Notes under the pieces: model-generated | Told to the model about the DNA's origin: nothing | Seen by the model: the letters and a program-made list of their open reading frames with translations, nothing else | Database searches by the model: none | From: Saprospira grandis DSM 2844 | Lineage (GTDB): Bacteria > Bacteroidota > Bacteroidia > Chitinophagales > Saprospiraceae | Assembly (NCBI RefSeq): GCF_000275825.1 | Contig: NZ_JH719942.1 | Coordinates: forward strand, 4,271,796 to 4,335,795 | Direction of reading: 5' to 3' | DNA length: 64,000 bases | Program-made: the position numbers and the translations under genes | Part shown: piece after piece, positions 42,392-52,186 of the stretch | Position numbering within the stretch: the first letter of the stretch is position 1 | Layout of the letters: each line of letters begins with the position of its first letter

Positions 42392-43882
42392 CTAAGGATT
42401 CAATAAAATAAAATCTTTGCCTGATTTGCGGAAGCGCTGTGGACCGATTTTTAGGGTTTCGCCCTCTTGCATCTCACTTAGGTTGAGGTACTCGCCCTCT
42501 AGGGTGTAGATGGAGCCGCCGGTTCGGCTAGCGATGCGAATATAATCTACGCCCACCTGGCCCTCCTTGCCGGTTTCGCAGATGAGGACGTCTATTTTTT
42601 TGCCCATTTTTTCAATTTTTCGGAGTAGCGGCATATCGCGTACTCGGGCAAAATTATCGGCAATGAGGAGCACGCCCGTACAATCGGGATAGCGGCCCAA
42701 ACCGGCCAGTACGGCCTCCAAATCATTTTCGGAAGGGCGGCCACCACGGCCTGCCTTCATGGCCGAAAAAGCCACCTCCTTGATGCGATCGGGAGAAGGC
42801 GAACCCACGAAATAGGTTCCGCCAGAGCGGCCCAGCATGCCATCGGGATGATCGTCGCCATCATTGAAAAAGAGGTACTTTTTGCTACTATCCATTTTGG
42901 CCTGTGATTGAATGAAAATCAGGGTTTGAGTGATATAAGGGTACATACTGCCCGTTACATCTTGGACAATCAGGTGGCCCGACCAATCTTCGGCTTTTTC
43001 AGTGAGGTATTTATAGACCACCGTATCGCTATCGAGTTGTTCTAGGGCCTCGGAAATAGAGGCGGCAGAGGGCGGCTCGCGGTAAGCGACCTTTCTTTCG
43101 CTTAGTTTTACCTCCTTGACCTTTTTGGTGACATACTGTTTTGGGCGTTTTTTTCCAAACAGGCCCTTTTTCTTATTATAGCGTTTGCCCGTTTTTCGTT
43201 TTTTGGGGTTACTGTGTAGGTATTTGCCGGTCCAAGTTCGTTTTTCCACCCATTCGATGGTAGAATCTTGGACCGTTTTATAGGCCGTTTTGCCCAGAGC
43301 TGCATCCATCGTTCGTTCAATAAAGGCAATTTCTTCTTCTGGGGGCAAAAGGCGGCTGCTGGGGCGATCTACTCGGACATCATCTACTGTGCGCAGGATG
43401 CTGCCATCTTCTGCGGTAAGGCGGTGCGGTTTGAGATAAATGACGAAGCCGTGAAAATAGGTCTGGGCCGTGGCATAATCGCTAGCGCCATCTTGGGCCA
43501 CTAATCGCCATTCGATGAGGTTAGACTTAAACGCTTGTGGAAAAAACCAATGCAGCATTTCGTAGCGGTCCTCATTGAGTTTTACCTGATCGAAGCTTTT
43601 ATCTTGTCGAAAAACGGTATAAACCAAATCAATGCGCTCCACAATGGTATCGGTCAGGCTATTAATCAGCGCCTTATCTTCTGGTGTAAAGATAAAGCGG
43701 GCATAGCGCATGGGAAAATAGAGAATGTAAGGACTTTGGCGGCTGGTATCAAACTGCGCAATGAGCTCCTCGGGTTCTTCGGCCAGCATTCTGGGCGTAA
43801 CGACTAAGGTGTCTTCACTGGCCATCTTTTGGGCCGAAAGTGGCAGGGCCAGTAACAATAGAAAAAACAAATAGTAAGGCAT
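42392..43882 (-). CDS. Exported protein with VWA-like domain
   Basis: 496 residues. N-terminal signal peptide (YYLFFLLLLALPLSAQ). Residues 30-240 are mixed; a very basic segment follows (NPKKRKTGKRYNKKKG, near 225). Residues 298-480 look like a VWA fold with a MIDAS-like start (IVQDVTGSMYPY), later GRGGRPSENDLEA and VLLIADNFARVRD, and a final small domain. Its role is unknown; VWA domains bind protein partners via metal. It is divergent from the CHAT gene at 44030, with only about 150 bp between, so a shared regulatory region is possible. Confidence 0.75.
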   Translation of the reverse strand: MPYYLFFLLLLALPLSAQKMASEDTLVVTPRMLAEEPEELIAQFDTSRQSPYILYFPMRYARFIFTPEDKALINSLTDTIVERIDLVYTVFRQDKSFDQVKLNEDRYEMLHWFFPQAFKSNLIEWRLVAQDGASDYATAQTYFHGFVIYLKPHRLTAEDGSILRTVDDVRVDRPSSRLLPPEEEIAFIERTMDAALGKTAYKTVQDSTIEWVEKRTWTGKYLHSNPKKRKTGKRYNKKKGLFGKKRPKQYVTKKVKEVKLSERKVAYREPPSAASISEALEQLDSDTVVYKYLTEKAEDWSGHLIVQDVTGSMYPYITQTLIFIQSQAKMDSSKKYLFFNDGDDHPDGMLGRSGGTYFVGSPSPDRIKEVAFSAMKAGRGGRPSENDLEAVLAGLGRYPDCTGVLLIADNFARVRDMPLLRKIEKMGKKIDVLICETGKEGQVGVDYIRIASRTGGSIYTLEGEYLNLSEMQEGETLKIGPQRFRKSGKDFILLNP

Positions 43883-43999
43883 AAAACTCTTTTAGGTGAT
43901 TTGCCCAAAGATACTATTTTTAGTTTTGCCCCCCGAATAGATAGGTTAAAGGGGGGGAAATAATTGGCTAGAGTTGGCCGCAAATCCCTGAATAGCTTG

Positions 44000-44007
44000 T
44001 ACCTTTG
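44000..44007 (+). promoter_or_regulatory. Possible -7 element for the TPR-CHAT gene
   Basis: TACCTTTG matches TAnnTTTG, 22 bp before the ATG at 44030. A TTG at 43974-43976 is 23 bp upstream, slightly longer than ideal. It lies inside the N-terminal extension of a longer frame, which argues against the upstream start at 43964. Confidence 0.45.
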
Positions 44008-44029
44008 TGCAGACAAAACAAACAAGCCC

Positions 44030-47000
44030 ATGAAATTCTTATTGACCCTCCTTGTCTTTTCCCCCTTATGCCTATTGGCCCAAATCTCGGAACCATCCTT
44101 TGAGAAGATGGCGGATAAAGGCGAATATGAAGCTATGGTCCAATTGGCCCAAGAGCAGCTCAAGCTGGCCAATATTTCTCCCCAAGACAAAGCCCGTTTG
44201 CAGTTCTTTTTAGCTTGGGGCTTAGATGAAGGCCCTGGGGAAGATAGTCTGGCCCTCGCCCAGTATTTAGCCGCCGAAAGCTGGCAAAAAGATGCCCCTC
44301 AGGCCCTAAAAGAATATGCCGAAACATTGGGGCTCTTGGGCTTTTTTTATAGCCAAAAGCGCTCTAACTTTGAGCAGGCCCTTCTTCGTTTTGAGGCCTT
44401 AGAGCAAGCCTATAATCGCCTAGCTGAAGCCGACAGCCTAAAAGTAGAAAATGAGATTAACCTGGCCTATTCGCTACGGATGCTCAACAGAATGGAGCAG
44501 GCCGAGCAGCGCTATAAGAGCTTGGCGCAGCGGCTGCTCAAGCAGCCCAAAGCGGCTCGCAAAGACTTAGTGCGGGTCTATAAAGAATTGGCCAATTTGG
44601 CCCTAGAGCAAGATCAGGTCGATCAGGCCCTTCAGCTTTTTCAGCAAGCTTTGCAGGCTGCCCAAGAAATCTTTGGTCCAGAAAGTAGTGCCTATGCCAG
44701 TCAGCTCAATAGCTTGGCCACCTACTATTATCACTTAGAGCAATATGAAGAAGCCGAACCGCTTTTATTAGCCGCCCTAAAGATTTATAAGCAGCAGGAG
44801 ATTCAAGATAAAAAATATGCTGCCGCCTTAGGCAATTTAGGGGCACTCTATATTGAGCTCGACCGCCTAGAGGATGCCCTGCCCCTCATGCAAGAAGCCG
44901 CCGAGATTGAAAAGGCCCTTTTGGGAGAAGATAATCTGGATTATGCCACTAGTTTAAATAATATAGGCGCCGTTTATATGCGTCTGGGCGAACTTAAGAA
45001 AAGTCTGGCCGCGGTAAAGCAATCGGTAGCCATTATCAAGAAAGCCAAAGGCAGCAGCCATGGCAGCTATGTAAACAACTTATCTAATCTGGCCTATCTA
45101 TACACAGTAGCAGAAAAATATGAGTTGGCCGATGCCGCCTATTTAGAGGTTTTGGCTTGGGTGCGGCAGCATAGAGGCGAAAAAAGCCTGACCTATGCCC
45201 GCATCTTGTATGATTATGCCATCTTATGGGAAAAAAAGGGTGAGATGGACAAAGCTATTGCCCTCAACAGAGAAATTTTAAGCATTCAGCAGACAGTTTT
45301 AGGCCCCGATAGCCCCAAACTGCTCCGCAGCAAAAACAGCCTAGCCATCTATCTTTTTGCCAATGAGCAAGATGAAGAAGCCCTGAATTATATTGACCAA
45401 GTGGTTCGACATTGTACCGATAAAAATGTGGGCCTAGCCGCAGAGGAACAATGGCAGCAACAAGTTTTGGAGCATGCGCCCGTTCAAAATACCGACCTAC
45501 TCAAAAGCTTAGAGCTTTATTATGACTATTTGCAACGGCAGCAGCCCCAAGGCTACAAAAACCGCCTAGAACAAATAGAGCAAACGGCTATTTCGCTGCT
45601 AGAGAATGAGCGGAAAAATATGAGCGCCGAAGCTGATAAATTGCGCAGTTTGCGAGCGCAGCAAAAGTGGGTTCTCTTGGCTAGCCAAGAGGCCATGCAA
45701 GAAGAGAATTATCTTCGGGCCTTTAGTTTCTCTGACTTTAATAAGACCGTTTTGCTGCGCCAGCATTTGGCCCAAAAGGCAGGACGAAGCCTTAGCAAAT
45801 TTCCTAAAGAATGGCAAGAGAAACAAAGCAAGCTGATTGACAACTGGAAGGAGCTGCGCATTGCGGCCCAAAAAACAGCCGAAAAATCGGAGAAAGATAG
45901 TTTGTTGCGTGCAGCCAATACAGCCAAACTCAAAATTGATGAATTGCGTCTAGAATTGGCCCAAAAATATCCTCAACTGGCCCAATTGGAAGAGATAAAG
46001 CCCCTAGATCTTCAGGCTTTGCAAAAGGAGCTAAGAGCAGGCGAGGCTATCATTAACTATATGGTAACGCCCGAAAAAATTTATGTTTTTCTTCTACCCA
46101 AAGAGGGCAAATTGATCGCCAAAGAACTCCCTATTCAGTTAGAAGATCTAAATAAGCGCATTAATAGACTGAGAAAAAGCTTGAGTAATTACTCCTTTAT
46201 TCAATCCGATTCCTTAAAGGCCCGAACGCTCTATCTCCAAGAGAGCCAAGCGCTTTATCAGCAGCTTTTGGCGCCTATTTTGGGCAAGCAAAAGCAATTC
46301 GATCAGCTGCTGATTATTCCAGATGCCGCCTTGGCCCATATCCCTTTTGAGGCCCTGCTCACAGCAGCGCCCAAGGCCAATAGCGCTTATGCCGAGCTGC
46401 CTTATTTGATTAAAGATTACGCCATTTACTACAATTATTCCTTGGCCCTTTGGCAGGAAAACAAGCAACAACAGCCCAAAAATAATGGGCAGTTTTTGGG
46501 CTTTGCCGCTAGCTATGATGGGCAGGCTGAACCAACCTCTGTTTTGCGCTCTATGCAAGAGCAGCGCCTACGCTCGCATCTGAGCCCCTTGCCTGCCGCT
46601 CGCCAAGAAATCGACTTTTTGGCCCAGGAGTTTTCTGGCCAATTTCTCTACGACAGCTTGGCCAATGAAGCTAGTTTTAAGCGTTTGGCCCCCAATTTTT
46701 CGGTCATCCATTTGGCCATGCACGGCCTGCTTCGCCCTCGGCAGCCGCTGCTCTCGGCCTTGGCCTTTAGTGAAAATAACGACAGTATAGAAAACAACTT
46801 TTTAGAGGCGCATGAAATTGCCAAACTAGAGCTCAACAGCGATTTATTGGTCCTTTCTGCCTGCGAAACGGGGCTCGGAAAGTTTGAGCAGGGCAATGGC
46901 GTAGCCTCTTTGGCCCGCTCCTTTATGTATGCCAAGGTGCCGGCCCTGCTGGTCTCTCTTTGGCAGGTCAATGACCTGAGTACCGCCTATTTGATGCAAG

Positions 47001-47287
47001 CCTATTATAAAAACTTGGCCGAGGGGCAGGCCAAATCTAAGGCCCTACAGGCGGCCAAACTGCAGTACTTATCTAATGCCGAAGGAGTTGCTCAGCATCC
47101 TGCGTTTTGGGCCGCATTTATCCAGTTGGGAGCCGATCATCCCATACAACTATCCGCTGGTTTCTGGTCCTCCAAACTGATGTTGTTGGCTACTGTTTTT
47201 GCCAGCGGCTTGTCCATTCTCATTTTGCTTTACATCATTTTACGCTGGAAGAAAAAAGACCAAAAAGCGGGTTTATATCAGAAGTAA
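44030..47287 (+). CDS. Exported TPR-repeat protein with C-terminal CHAT protease domain
   Basis: 1085 residues from the ATG at 44030, which begins with a signal peptide (MKFLLTLLVFSPLCLLAQ). Residues 30-480 contain many TPR units (YASQLNSLATYYYHLEQYEE; YAAALGNLGALYIELDRLED; YATSLNNIGAVYMRLGELKK). A long helical linker follows. The CHAT domain has HLAMHG (His898) and LLVLSACETGLG (Cys945), the caspase-like dyad, so it is probably an active cysteine peptidase. A membrane helix near the C-terminus (LLATVFASGLSILILLYIIL) would keep it envelope-anchored. It is divergent from the VWA gene. The substrate is unknown. Confidence 0.9.
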   Translation: MKFLLTLLVFSPLCLLAQISEPSFEKMADKGEYEAMVQLAQEQLKLANISPQDKARLQFFLAWGLDEGPGEDSLALAQYLAAESWQKDAPQALKEYAETLGLLGFFYSQKRSNFEQALLRFEALEQAYNRLAEADSLKVENEINLAYSLRMLNRMEQAEQRYKSLAQRLLKQPKAARKDLVRVYKELANLALEQDQVDQALQLFQQALQAAQEIFGPESSAYASQLNSLATYYYHLEQYEEAEPLLLAALKIYKQQEIQDKKYAAALGNLGALYIELDRLEDALPLMQEAAEIEKALLGEDNLDYATSLNNIGAVYMRLGELKKSLAAVKQSVAIIKKAKGSSHGSYVNNLSNLAYLYTVAEKYELADAAYLEVLAWVRQHRGEKSLTYARILYDYAILWEKKGEMDKAIALNREILSIQQTVLGPDSPKLLRSKNSLAIYLFANEQDEEALNYIDQVVRHCTDKNVGLAAEEQWQQQVLEHAPVQNTDLLKSLELYYDYLQRQQPQGYKNRLEQIEQTAISLLENERKNMSAEADKLRSLRAQQKWVLLASQEAMQEENYLRAFSFSDFNKTVLLRQHLAQKAGRSLSKFPKEWQEKQSKLIDNWKELRIAAQKTAEKSEKDSLLRAANTAKLKIDELRLELAQKYPQLAQLEEIKPLDLQALQKELRAGEAIINYMVTPEKIYVFLLPKEGKLIAKELPIQLEDLNKRINRLRKSLSNYSFIQSDSLKARTLYLQESQALYQQLLAPILGKQKQFDQLLIIPDAALAHIPFEALLTAAPKANSAYAELPYLIKDYAIYYNYSLALWQENKQQQPKNNGQFLGFAASYDGQAEPTSVLRSMQEQRLRSHLSPLPAARQEIDFLAQEFSGQFLYDSLANEASFKRLAPNFSVIHLAMHGLLRPRQPLLSALAFSENNDSIENNFLEAHEIAKLELNSDLLVLSACETGLGKFEQGNGVASLARSFMYAKVPALLVSLWQVNDLSTAYLMQAYYKNLAEGQAKSKALQAAKLQYLSNAEGVAQHPAFWAAFIQLGADHPIQLSAGFWSSKLMLLATVFASGLSILILLYIILRWKKKDQKAGLYQK

Positions 47288-47294
47288 GAGCATC

Positions 47295-47430
47295 TTTTGG
47301 GGCTGCCCCTCGCCTATCGGCTCGGGTCGCTATGCTTCGCGGCTCGCAGGTCTGCTCGGCCCTGCGGGCTGCGCTTTGCTTGCCCTTGGTCTGGCCTTCG
47401 GCCACCGCTGCGCAGCGCTCATCCGCTCCA
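47295..47430 (-). repeat. GC-rich hairpin-rich intergenic repeat, reverse arm (locus 14)
   Basis: TTTTGGGGCTGCCCC, TCGGCTCGGGTCGC, GCTCGCAGGTCTGCTCGGCCC, variable hairpin with GGGC/GCCC arms around GCGCTTTGCTT, GGTC, TGGCC-TTC-GGCCA, GCGCAGCGC. It lies 8 bp after the stop of the CHAT gene. Confidence 0.85.
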
Positions 47431-47482
47431 CCTTATTCCTTGCTTTCGGCTTTCGGCTTCGGCCCTTTATCTATAATTTTTT

Positions 47483-48415
47483 ATGAAAAAACCATTTGCC
47501 CTACTTTTGGCGGGACTTCTTTTTGGGGCTTGCCAAGACATGCCCAAAACTACATCTTTGCAGCAAGAAGCCCCCAAAGCAAAAGGCCCGCAAAGGGCTG
47601 TTGCGGTAGTAAATCAAGCGCCAAGCAAAAAAGACAGCATGCAATTTCCTTGGCTGGCCCAGCCCATTTTTGCCGAGCGCATAGAAAGTGCGATAGCTCC
47701 ACCCGAGGGCTATCATTGGCAGGCGGCCAAGGCGGGTAGTTTTGGGGCTTGGTTGGCTAGGCTTCCCTTATATCCCAAGGGCCATAAGGTCCATTTGTAC
47801 AATGGGGCCGAAAAGCCCTATCAGGCGGGGGCGGCCAGAGTCATCCAAATTGATGTGGGCCAATCGGATTTGCAACAATGCGCCGATGCCATCATGCGGC
47901 TCTATGCAGAATATGCCTATGCCCAAAAAGATTATGCGGCCATTTTCTTCAATTTCACTTCTGGAGACCGGGTTGGTTTTTCGGATTGGGCCAAGGGCAA
48001 AAAGCCGATAGTCAAGGGCAATCGGGTTTATTTTTCGGCGGCCAAAGGAGCGGCAGATTATAGTTATGGCAACTTTCGGAGCTATTTGAAGCGGATATTT
48101 ATGTTTGCGGGCACAGCTTCTTTGGCCGCCGAGCTGCCCAAAAAGCCCTTGGCCCAATTGGAGGCTGGCGATTTATTTTTGCAGGGAGGGTTTCCGGGCC
48201 ATGCCGTTTTGGTAATGGGCGTAGCGCAAAACAAAGACGGTAAAAAGCAATTTTTATTGGCCCAAAGCTACATGCCCGCTCAAGAAATTCATTTGTTGCG
48301 CAACTTACAAGCTGGGGGGAGTCCCTGGTTTTCTTTGGCTGAAGATGAAATTTTGTATACTCCAGAATGGAACTTTGCAGTTGGGAGTTTGCATAGCTTT
48401 TCGGGCAGGAAATAG
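47483..48415 (+). CDS. DUF4846-type lipoprotein
   Basis: 310 residues. Lipobox LLFGAC (Cys17). The mature part has FPWLAQPIFAERIESAIAPP, GAWLARLPLYPKGHKVHLYN and AARVIQIDVGQSDLQQCADA, then FFNFTSGDRVGFSDWAKG and a C-terminal part GDLFLQGGFPGHAVLVMGVA. This fits the DUF4846 family, which has an NlpC/CHAP-like look (DLFLQGGFPGHAVLVMGVA) but no assigned activity. Monocistronic. Confidence 0.78.
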   Translation: MKKPFALLLAGLLFGACQDMPKTTSLQQEAPKAKGPQRAVAVVNQAPSKKDSMQFPWLAQPIFAERIESAIAPPEGYHWQAAKAGSFGAWLARLPLYPKGHKVHLYNGAEKPYQAGAARVIQIDVGQSDLQQCADAIMRLYAEYAYAQKDYAAIFFNFTSGDRVGFSDWAKGKKPIVKGNRVYFSAAKGAADYSYGNFRSYLKRIFMFAGTASLAAELPKKPLAQLEAGDLFLQGGFPGHAVLVMGVAQNKDGKKQFLLAQSYMPAQEIHLLRNLQAGGSPWFSLAEDEILYTPEWNFAVGSLHSFSGRK

Positions 48416-48424
48416 GGCCAAAAT

Positions 48425-48575
48425 GGCGGGCAAAGCCCGCCTGGCCGAAGGCCAAACGGCCTAGCGATGTGCAGGGGTGGCCGCAGGCCAGACCGAGCCG
48501 CTGAAAGCGGCGAAGGGCCGAGCAGACCTGCGAGCCCCGAAACGTAGCGCCCGCCGCAGGCGGGAGGCCCCAAAA
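48425..48575 (+). repeat. GC-rich hairpin-rich intergenic repeat, forward arm (locus 15)
   Basis: A complete example: TGGCGGGC-AAA-GCCCGCC, TGGCC-GAA-GGCCA, CGGCCTAGCGATGTGCAGG, TGGCC-GCA-GGCCA, GACC, variable hairpin GCCGCT-GAA-AGCGGC, GGGCCGAGCAGACCTGCGAG, GTAGCG, CCCGCC-GCA-GGCGGG and AGGCCCCAAAA. Every stem except the core is followed by a matching arm. It is 9 bp from the stop at 48415. Confidence 0.9.
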
Positions 48576-48596
48576 CAGCGGAATGAATTTCAGTAT

Positions 48597-48634
48597 AAAA
48601 AAACTGCTCTTCCCCAAGATAGGAGAAGAGCAGT
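48597..48634 (-). terminator. Terminator of the giant CUB/T9SS gene
   Basis: AAACTGCTCTTC/GAAGAGCAGTT hairpin with a T-run on the minus strand, 23 bp after the stop at 48658. Confidence 0.75.
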
Positions 48635-48657
48635 TGTCATTTAAATTCTAATGATTG

Positions 48658-51600
48658 TTAGTCAATTTGAATTTTGTCGGTATAGCTACGGGCAGACTCG
48701 AGGTGTTGGGCACGGATCAAGTAATTGCCTGCGGGTAGGTTTTCGGGTAGATTGATTTGCAATTGGTTTTGGCCGGTTTGGATTTGGACCAATTGGCTAA
48801 GAATCTTTTTGCCCAATAGATCATATAGTTGGATCTCCACGGTTTCCTGCATGCTGCCCTCCACTTGGTAGAAGAGTTCGGACTTGGTAGGATTGGGGAA
48901 GAAACTAGCTGCTAGTTGATCGGGGCGAGCGAAATTGAGGGCAAGGACCTCAGAAAGTTCGCTTTCGCCATTGGCGAGGAAGCTTCTTACTCTATAGTAA
49001 TTCATTCCCGTTAGTGGAGCGACATCATCGGCGGTATAATCTAGTTCGCTAGCAGAAGGGCCTTGAGCGGCAACCTCTACCATATCGCTAAAGTTGATGC
49101 CATCGGCAGAGCGTTCTACCACATAATGCGTTACTTCTGCTTCTTGGGCTACGCCCCAGTAGATGCGGTGAATTTGGCCGAGTGCAGATGCGCGGAGATA
49201 GCTCCAGTCGGTATTGAGTAGGGGGTCTGGAATTAGGATAACTGCACCAGAGCCACCAGAGAAGCCGGGGATACCGCTCCATTCTGAGTAATTCACGCCA
49301 TTAGTGGTTGCTCCAGAGGTAGCATTATAATGTATATCATCATAGGTAGGGGCTACATAATTGCTGCCTGAATTTTTGAACCAGTAGAAGCCATTGGGTG
49401 TAGCATACTTGTAGGCATAAGCACAAGCGGGATAGCTAGCGATCCAGTTGGCTGCAGCTGTTTCGATAGCGGCTTTTTCTGCGGGTTCATAGTAGAAGCG
49501 CACTTCATATCCACCGATGGGGGCACCTCCGCCAAAGTCGAGGTTCCAGCTACGTTCCATTTCAAAGCGTTCTTCTCCGGGGTCGCCAGCGGTAGCACAA
49601 TCGGCTGCGGTAGCTGGGCCTTGAGTTTGTTGGTAGTAAGCGCCATTATCATAGATAGTAGCGATAGGATAGCCAGCGGGGGCGCCGCTAAGGTCTCCAC
49701 GGACCGAGAAGATAATTTCGTTTCCGTTGTAGAAGTGGTGCCAGCCCATATTATCGGTACAGTAAGTATTGGTAGAAGTACCATTGAGGGCATAGATATA
49801 ATCTTTGGCCAAAATGGGTTGACTATCATCTGCGGTATTGTTACAGCTTCCTTCTCTGCGCAGATAAACGGTAGAGCCTCCAGAGGGGATGGTATAATTG
49901 ATCGAGCTACCGATACCGAGGAGAGCTCCGGTCCCGTTGGGGCCAGAATACCAATAAATATCAGAGGCAGTACCTGCGGTTCCGCCGGCGGCAGAAAGGA
50001 CAACATCTGTATTTGGGCAGAAGGTCCCTGTAATGGGGGCCATAGTAGGCGTAGTAGAATTATAAGTTACATTTACTGTTTCTGCTGCTGTAGTGGTACA
50101 GCCGTTAGCATCAGTTACCGTTACGGTGTAAGTAGTTGTATTGAGTGGAGAAACGGTTTGGTTTGCGCCAGTGGGCAAGCCATTATCCCAGTTATAGGTA
50201 GTTCCACCAGTAGCACTTAGCGTAGTATTATCTCCATCGCAGATATCGGTTGTTCCGCTAATAGCGCCAGTGGGTAGTGCATTAGTCAATACACATTCGT
50301 CAATGGTATAGCTACAGCCAAAGTTATCGACTACTTCATAAGTATAGCATTGATTTCCTGCTGCGGCAGGTGTAACATCGGCGGTTGTGATAGAGGTTGT
50401 GGTTAGGTCGGCAGCGGCCTGCCAGCCTTGGCTAGCGATAGTGGGCGTAAAGCTTCCGATAGCCTGAACAGAGGCGCCAAAGCCCATCTGCCAGCTAAAG
50501 ATATAGCCATCATCAGAACCGAGGTTATCTGTAATTTCGATGGTCCAATCGCCATTTAGTGGGCAGCCAACAAGGTCGGCAAAGCTTCCAGCAGGCAAAT
50601 AGTCCCCGGGAGTAACTGTATTGCCTCCTTCGATAGGTGAAATAATTGTAGGACCGTCCACCAAAAGATCTGTAGCCGTATTGGTAAAGCAATAATCATA
50701 ACCAGTACCAGGTCCACTAGTCACATCATCATAAGGGTCCCCTAGAAAAGTACTACTACCGCCAGGGTAAGTGTGTAGATCTGTAGATTGGCCATTGGGG
50801 CAGCGAATCGTCATTTGAAGATCACCCATATAAGAGTGTTCCATATTGACACAAATGCTTTGAATATCTGTAGCAGCCGTTACTGTACTTGCTGCGGGAT
50901 AGCAATCTACGGTTGTAGAAGTAGAATAAGACACCCCTGATCCATCGGGCAAGAAAGTAGTTCCACTAACAGGAGGCGCACAATTAAATACAAAAGTATT
51001 CATGGCCACAGTAGCGTCTAGGGCAGAGCTTTCGCCCAAACAGAGGGGCTCGGGCGTGGCGGTAGTGGCTAGTGTAGGAGTAGTAGATACTTCGATCACT
51101 TGATCGAGTACATTATCATTCATACAGCCGTCTGTATCTGTAATATCTAGATTGATTTCATAGCTACCTTCCGTTGTATAAGTATAAGAGGCTGAAGTAC
51201 CAGAGGCGGTTCCACCGCCACCAAAAGTCCAATCATAAGTAGCGCCTGCTCCAGAGTTAGAGAAAGTTCCGCTACCCACTACAGAAAGCGTTTGGCCTTG
51301 ACAAAGGCGGATGACGCCATCGCCATCTGCGGCAGGAGAAGTAGAGACAAGTACAGAGTTAATCGTTTGGCAACTACTTACACAGGTTACGGTAGCCTCC
51401 CAACCGGCTAAGGTTGCTGAACCATCAGAAGTGAAACGAAAGGTTAGACAGCCAGAAGTATTTGAAGGAGTAGCCGATACCAAGCCAGGGCCTACCACAT
51501 CGGTATAGGTACCTAGAGAAGGGGCCGCCGTAGAGTTACCGTCAAAAATTTCTAAGAAATCATAACTATCTTCTAGGGCAAAGGCAGTAAAATTGGCTTG

Positions 51601-52158
51601 TACTTTTGAGTTAGCAGCATCTGGACAGATGGTATACTCTAAGGTTTGGCTATTGCTGTAGTTTCCAGATAATCCACCATCATCGGTAAAGGTAGCCGAG
51701 CAAGTGCTTGTTCCGCCGTTAGTCATCACAATGCCCCCAGCTAGATCGGGAATACAGTTAATAGTGGCCTCAAAACCAGGGTTGGTCACAGAGCCATCAG
51801 AGCTAAACACAAGTGTCAAACAGCCCGTAGTAGAAAGTACTGTACCGGGGCTTGTGGTCCCTGCATAAGTACCAATTAGGGTTCCTGCAGTGCTATTTCC
51901 ATCATAAATTGTCAAATCATCGCAGCAGCTTTCTGTAGAGAAAGAGCTAAACACCAATTGAACTTCATCGGCACTTCCAGAGCAAATAGTATAGGTCACT
52001 AGCTCATTATTGCCGTAGTCGCCAGTTCCACCCGGATCTAGCAAAGTACCCGAACAAGCCGTAATACTTCCGTTCGTCATGGTATAGGTCTGCGCATGAC
52101 TATAAAAAGAGAGGCCCGAAAAAAAGGCCGTCAATATAAAGAGATAAAAATGTTTCAT
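48658..52158 (-). CDS. T9SS-secreted multidomain protein (CUB, PKD, P-domain-like)
   Basis: 1166 residues with signal peptide (LFILTAFFSGLSFYSHAQ). Two CUB-like domains occupy about 25-260 (ELVTYTICSGSADEVQLVFS; TLEYTICPDAANSKVQANFT; each with an FEATINC/WEATVTC end). A PKD-like domain lies near 290-355 (GATYDWTFGGGGTASGTSAS). A proprotein-convertase P-domain-like part is near 395-560 (CVNMEHSYMGDLQMTIRCPN, GCPLNGDWTIEITDNLGSDD). PKD/Ig-like parts follow, then a type A sorting domain (SFFPNPTKSELFYQVEG, PAGNYLIRAQ). Surface or secreted, with adhesive or substrate-binding domains; no catalytic domain seen. Confidence 0.85.
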   Translation of the reverse strand: MKHFYLFILTAFFSGLSFYSHAQTYTMTNGSITACSGTLLDPGGTGDYGNNELVTYTICSGSADEVQLVFSSFSTESCCDDLTIYDGNSTAGTLIGTYAGTTSPGTVLSTTGCLTLVFSSDGSVTNPGFEATINCIPDLAGGIVMTNGGTSTCSATFTDDGGLSGNYSNSQTLEYTICPDAANSKVQANFTAFALEDSYDFLEIFDGNSTAAPSLGTYTDVVGPGLVSATPSNTSGCLTFRFTSDGSATLAGWEATVTCVSSCQTINSVLVSTSPAADGDGVIRLCQGQTLSVVGSGTFSNSGAGATYDWTFGGGGTASGTSASYTYTTEGSYEINLDITDTDGCMNDNVLDQVIEVSTTPTLATTATPEPLCLGESSALDATVAMNTFVFNCAPPVSGTTFLPDGSGVSYSTSTTVDCYPAASTVTAATDIQSICVNMEHSYMGDLQMTIRCPNGQSTDLHTYPGGSSTFLGDPYDDVTSGPGTGYDYCFTNTATDLLVDGPTIISPIEGGNTVTPGDYLPAGSFADLVGCPLNGDWTIEITDNLGSDDGYIFSWQMGFGASVQAIGSFTPTIASQGWQAAADLTTTSITTADVTPAAAGNQCYTYEVVDNFGCSYTIDECVLTNALPTGAISGTTDICDGDNTTLSATGGTTYNWDNGLPTGANQTVSPLNTTTYTVTVTDANGCTTTAAETVNVTYNSTTPTMAPITGTFCPNTDVVLSAAGGTAGTASDIYWYSGPNGTGALLGIGSSINYTIPSGGSTVYLRREGSCNNTADDSQPILAKDYIYALNGTSTNTYCTDNMGWHHFYNGNEIIFSVRGDLSGAPAGYPIATIYDNGAYYQQTQGPATAADCATAGDPGEERFEMERSWNLDFGGGAPIGGYEVRFYYEPAEKAAIETAAANWIASYPACAYAYKYATPNGFYWFKNSGSNYVAPTYDDIHYNATSGATTNGVNYSEWSGIPGFSGGSGAVILIPDPLLNTDWSYLRASALGQIHRIYWGVAQEAEVTHYVVERSADGINFSDMVEVAAQGPSASELDYTADDVAPLTGMNYYRVRSFLANGESELSEVLALNFARPDQLAASFFPNPTKSELFYQVEGSMQETVEIQLYDLLGKKILSQLVQIQTGQNQLQINLPENLPAGNYLIRAQHLESARSYTDKIQID

Positions 52159-52186
52159 ACCAATTAAGAGTTAAGTTAAAAAGGAA

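Noticed and set aside
43964-44029. Upstream start of the CHAT gene
   Set aside because: The extra residues cover a likely promoter, and the later Met directly begins a signal peptide.
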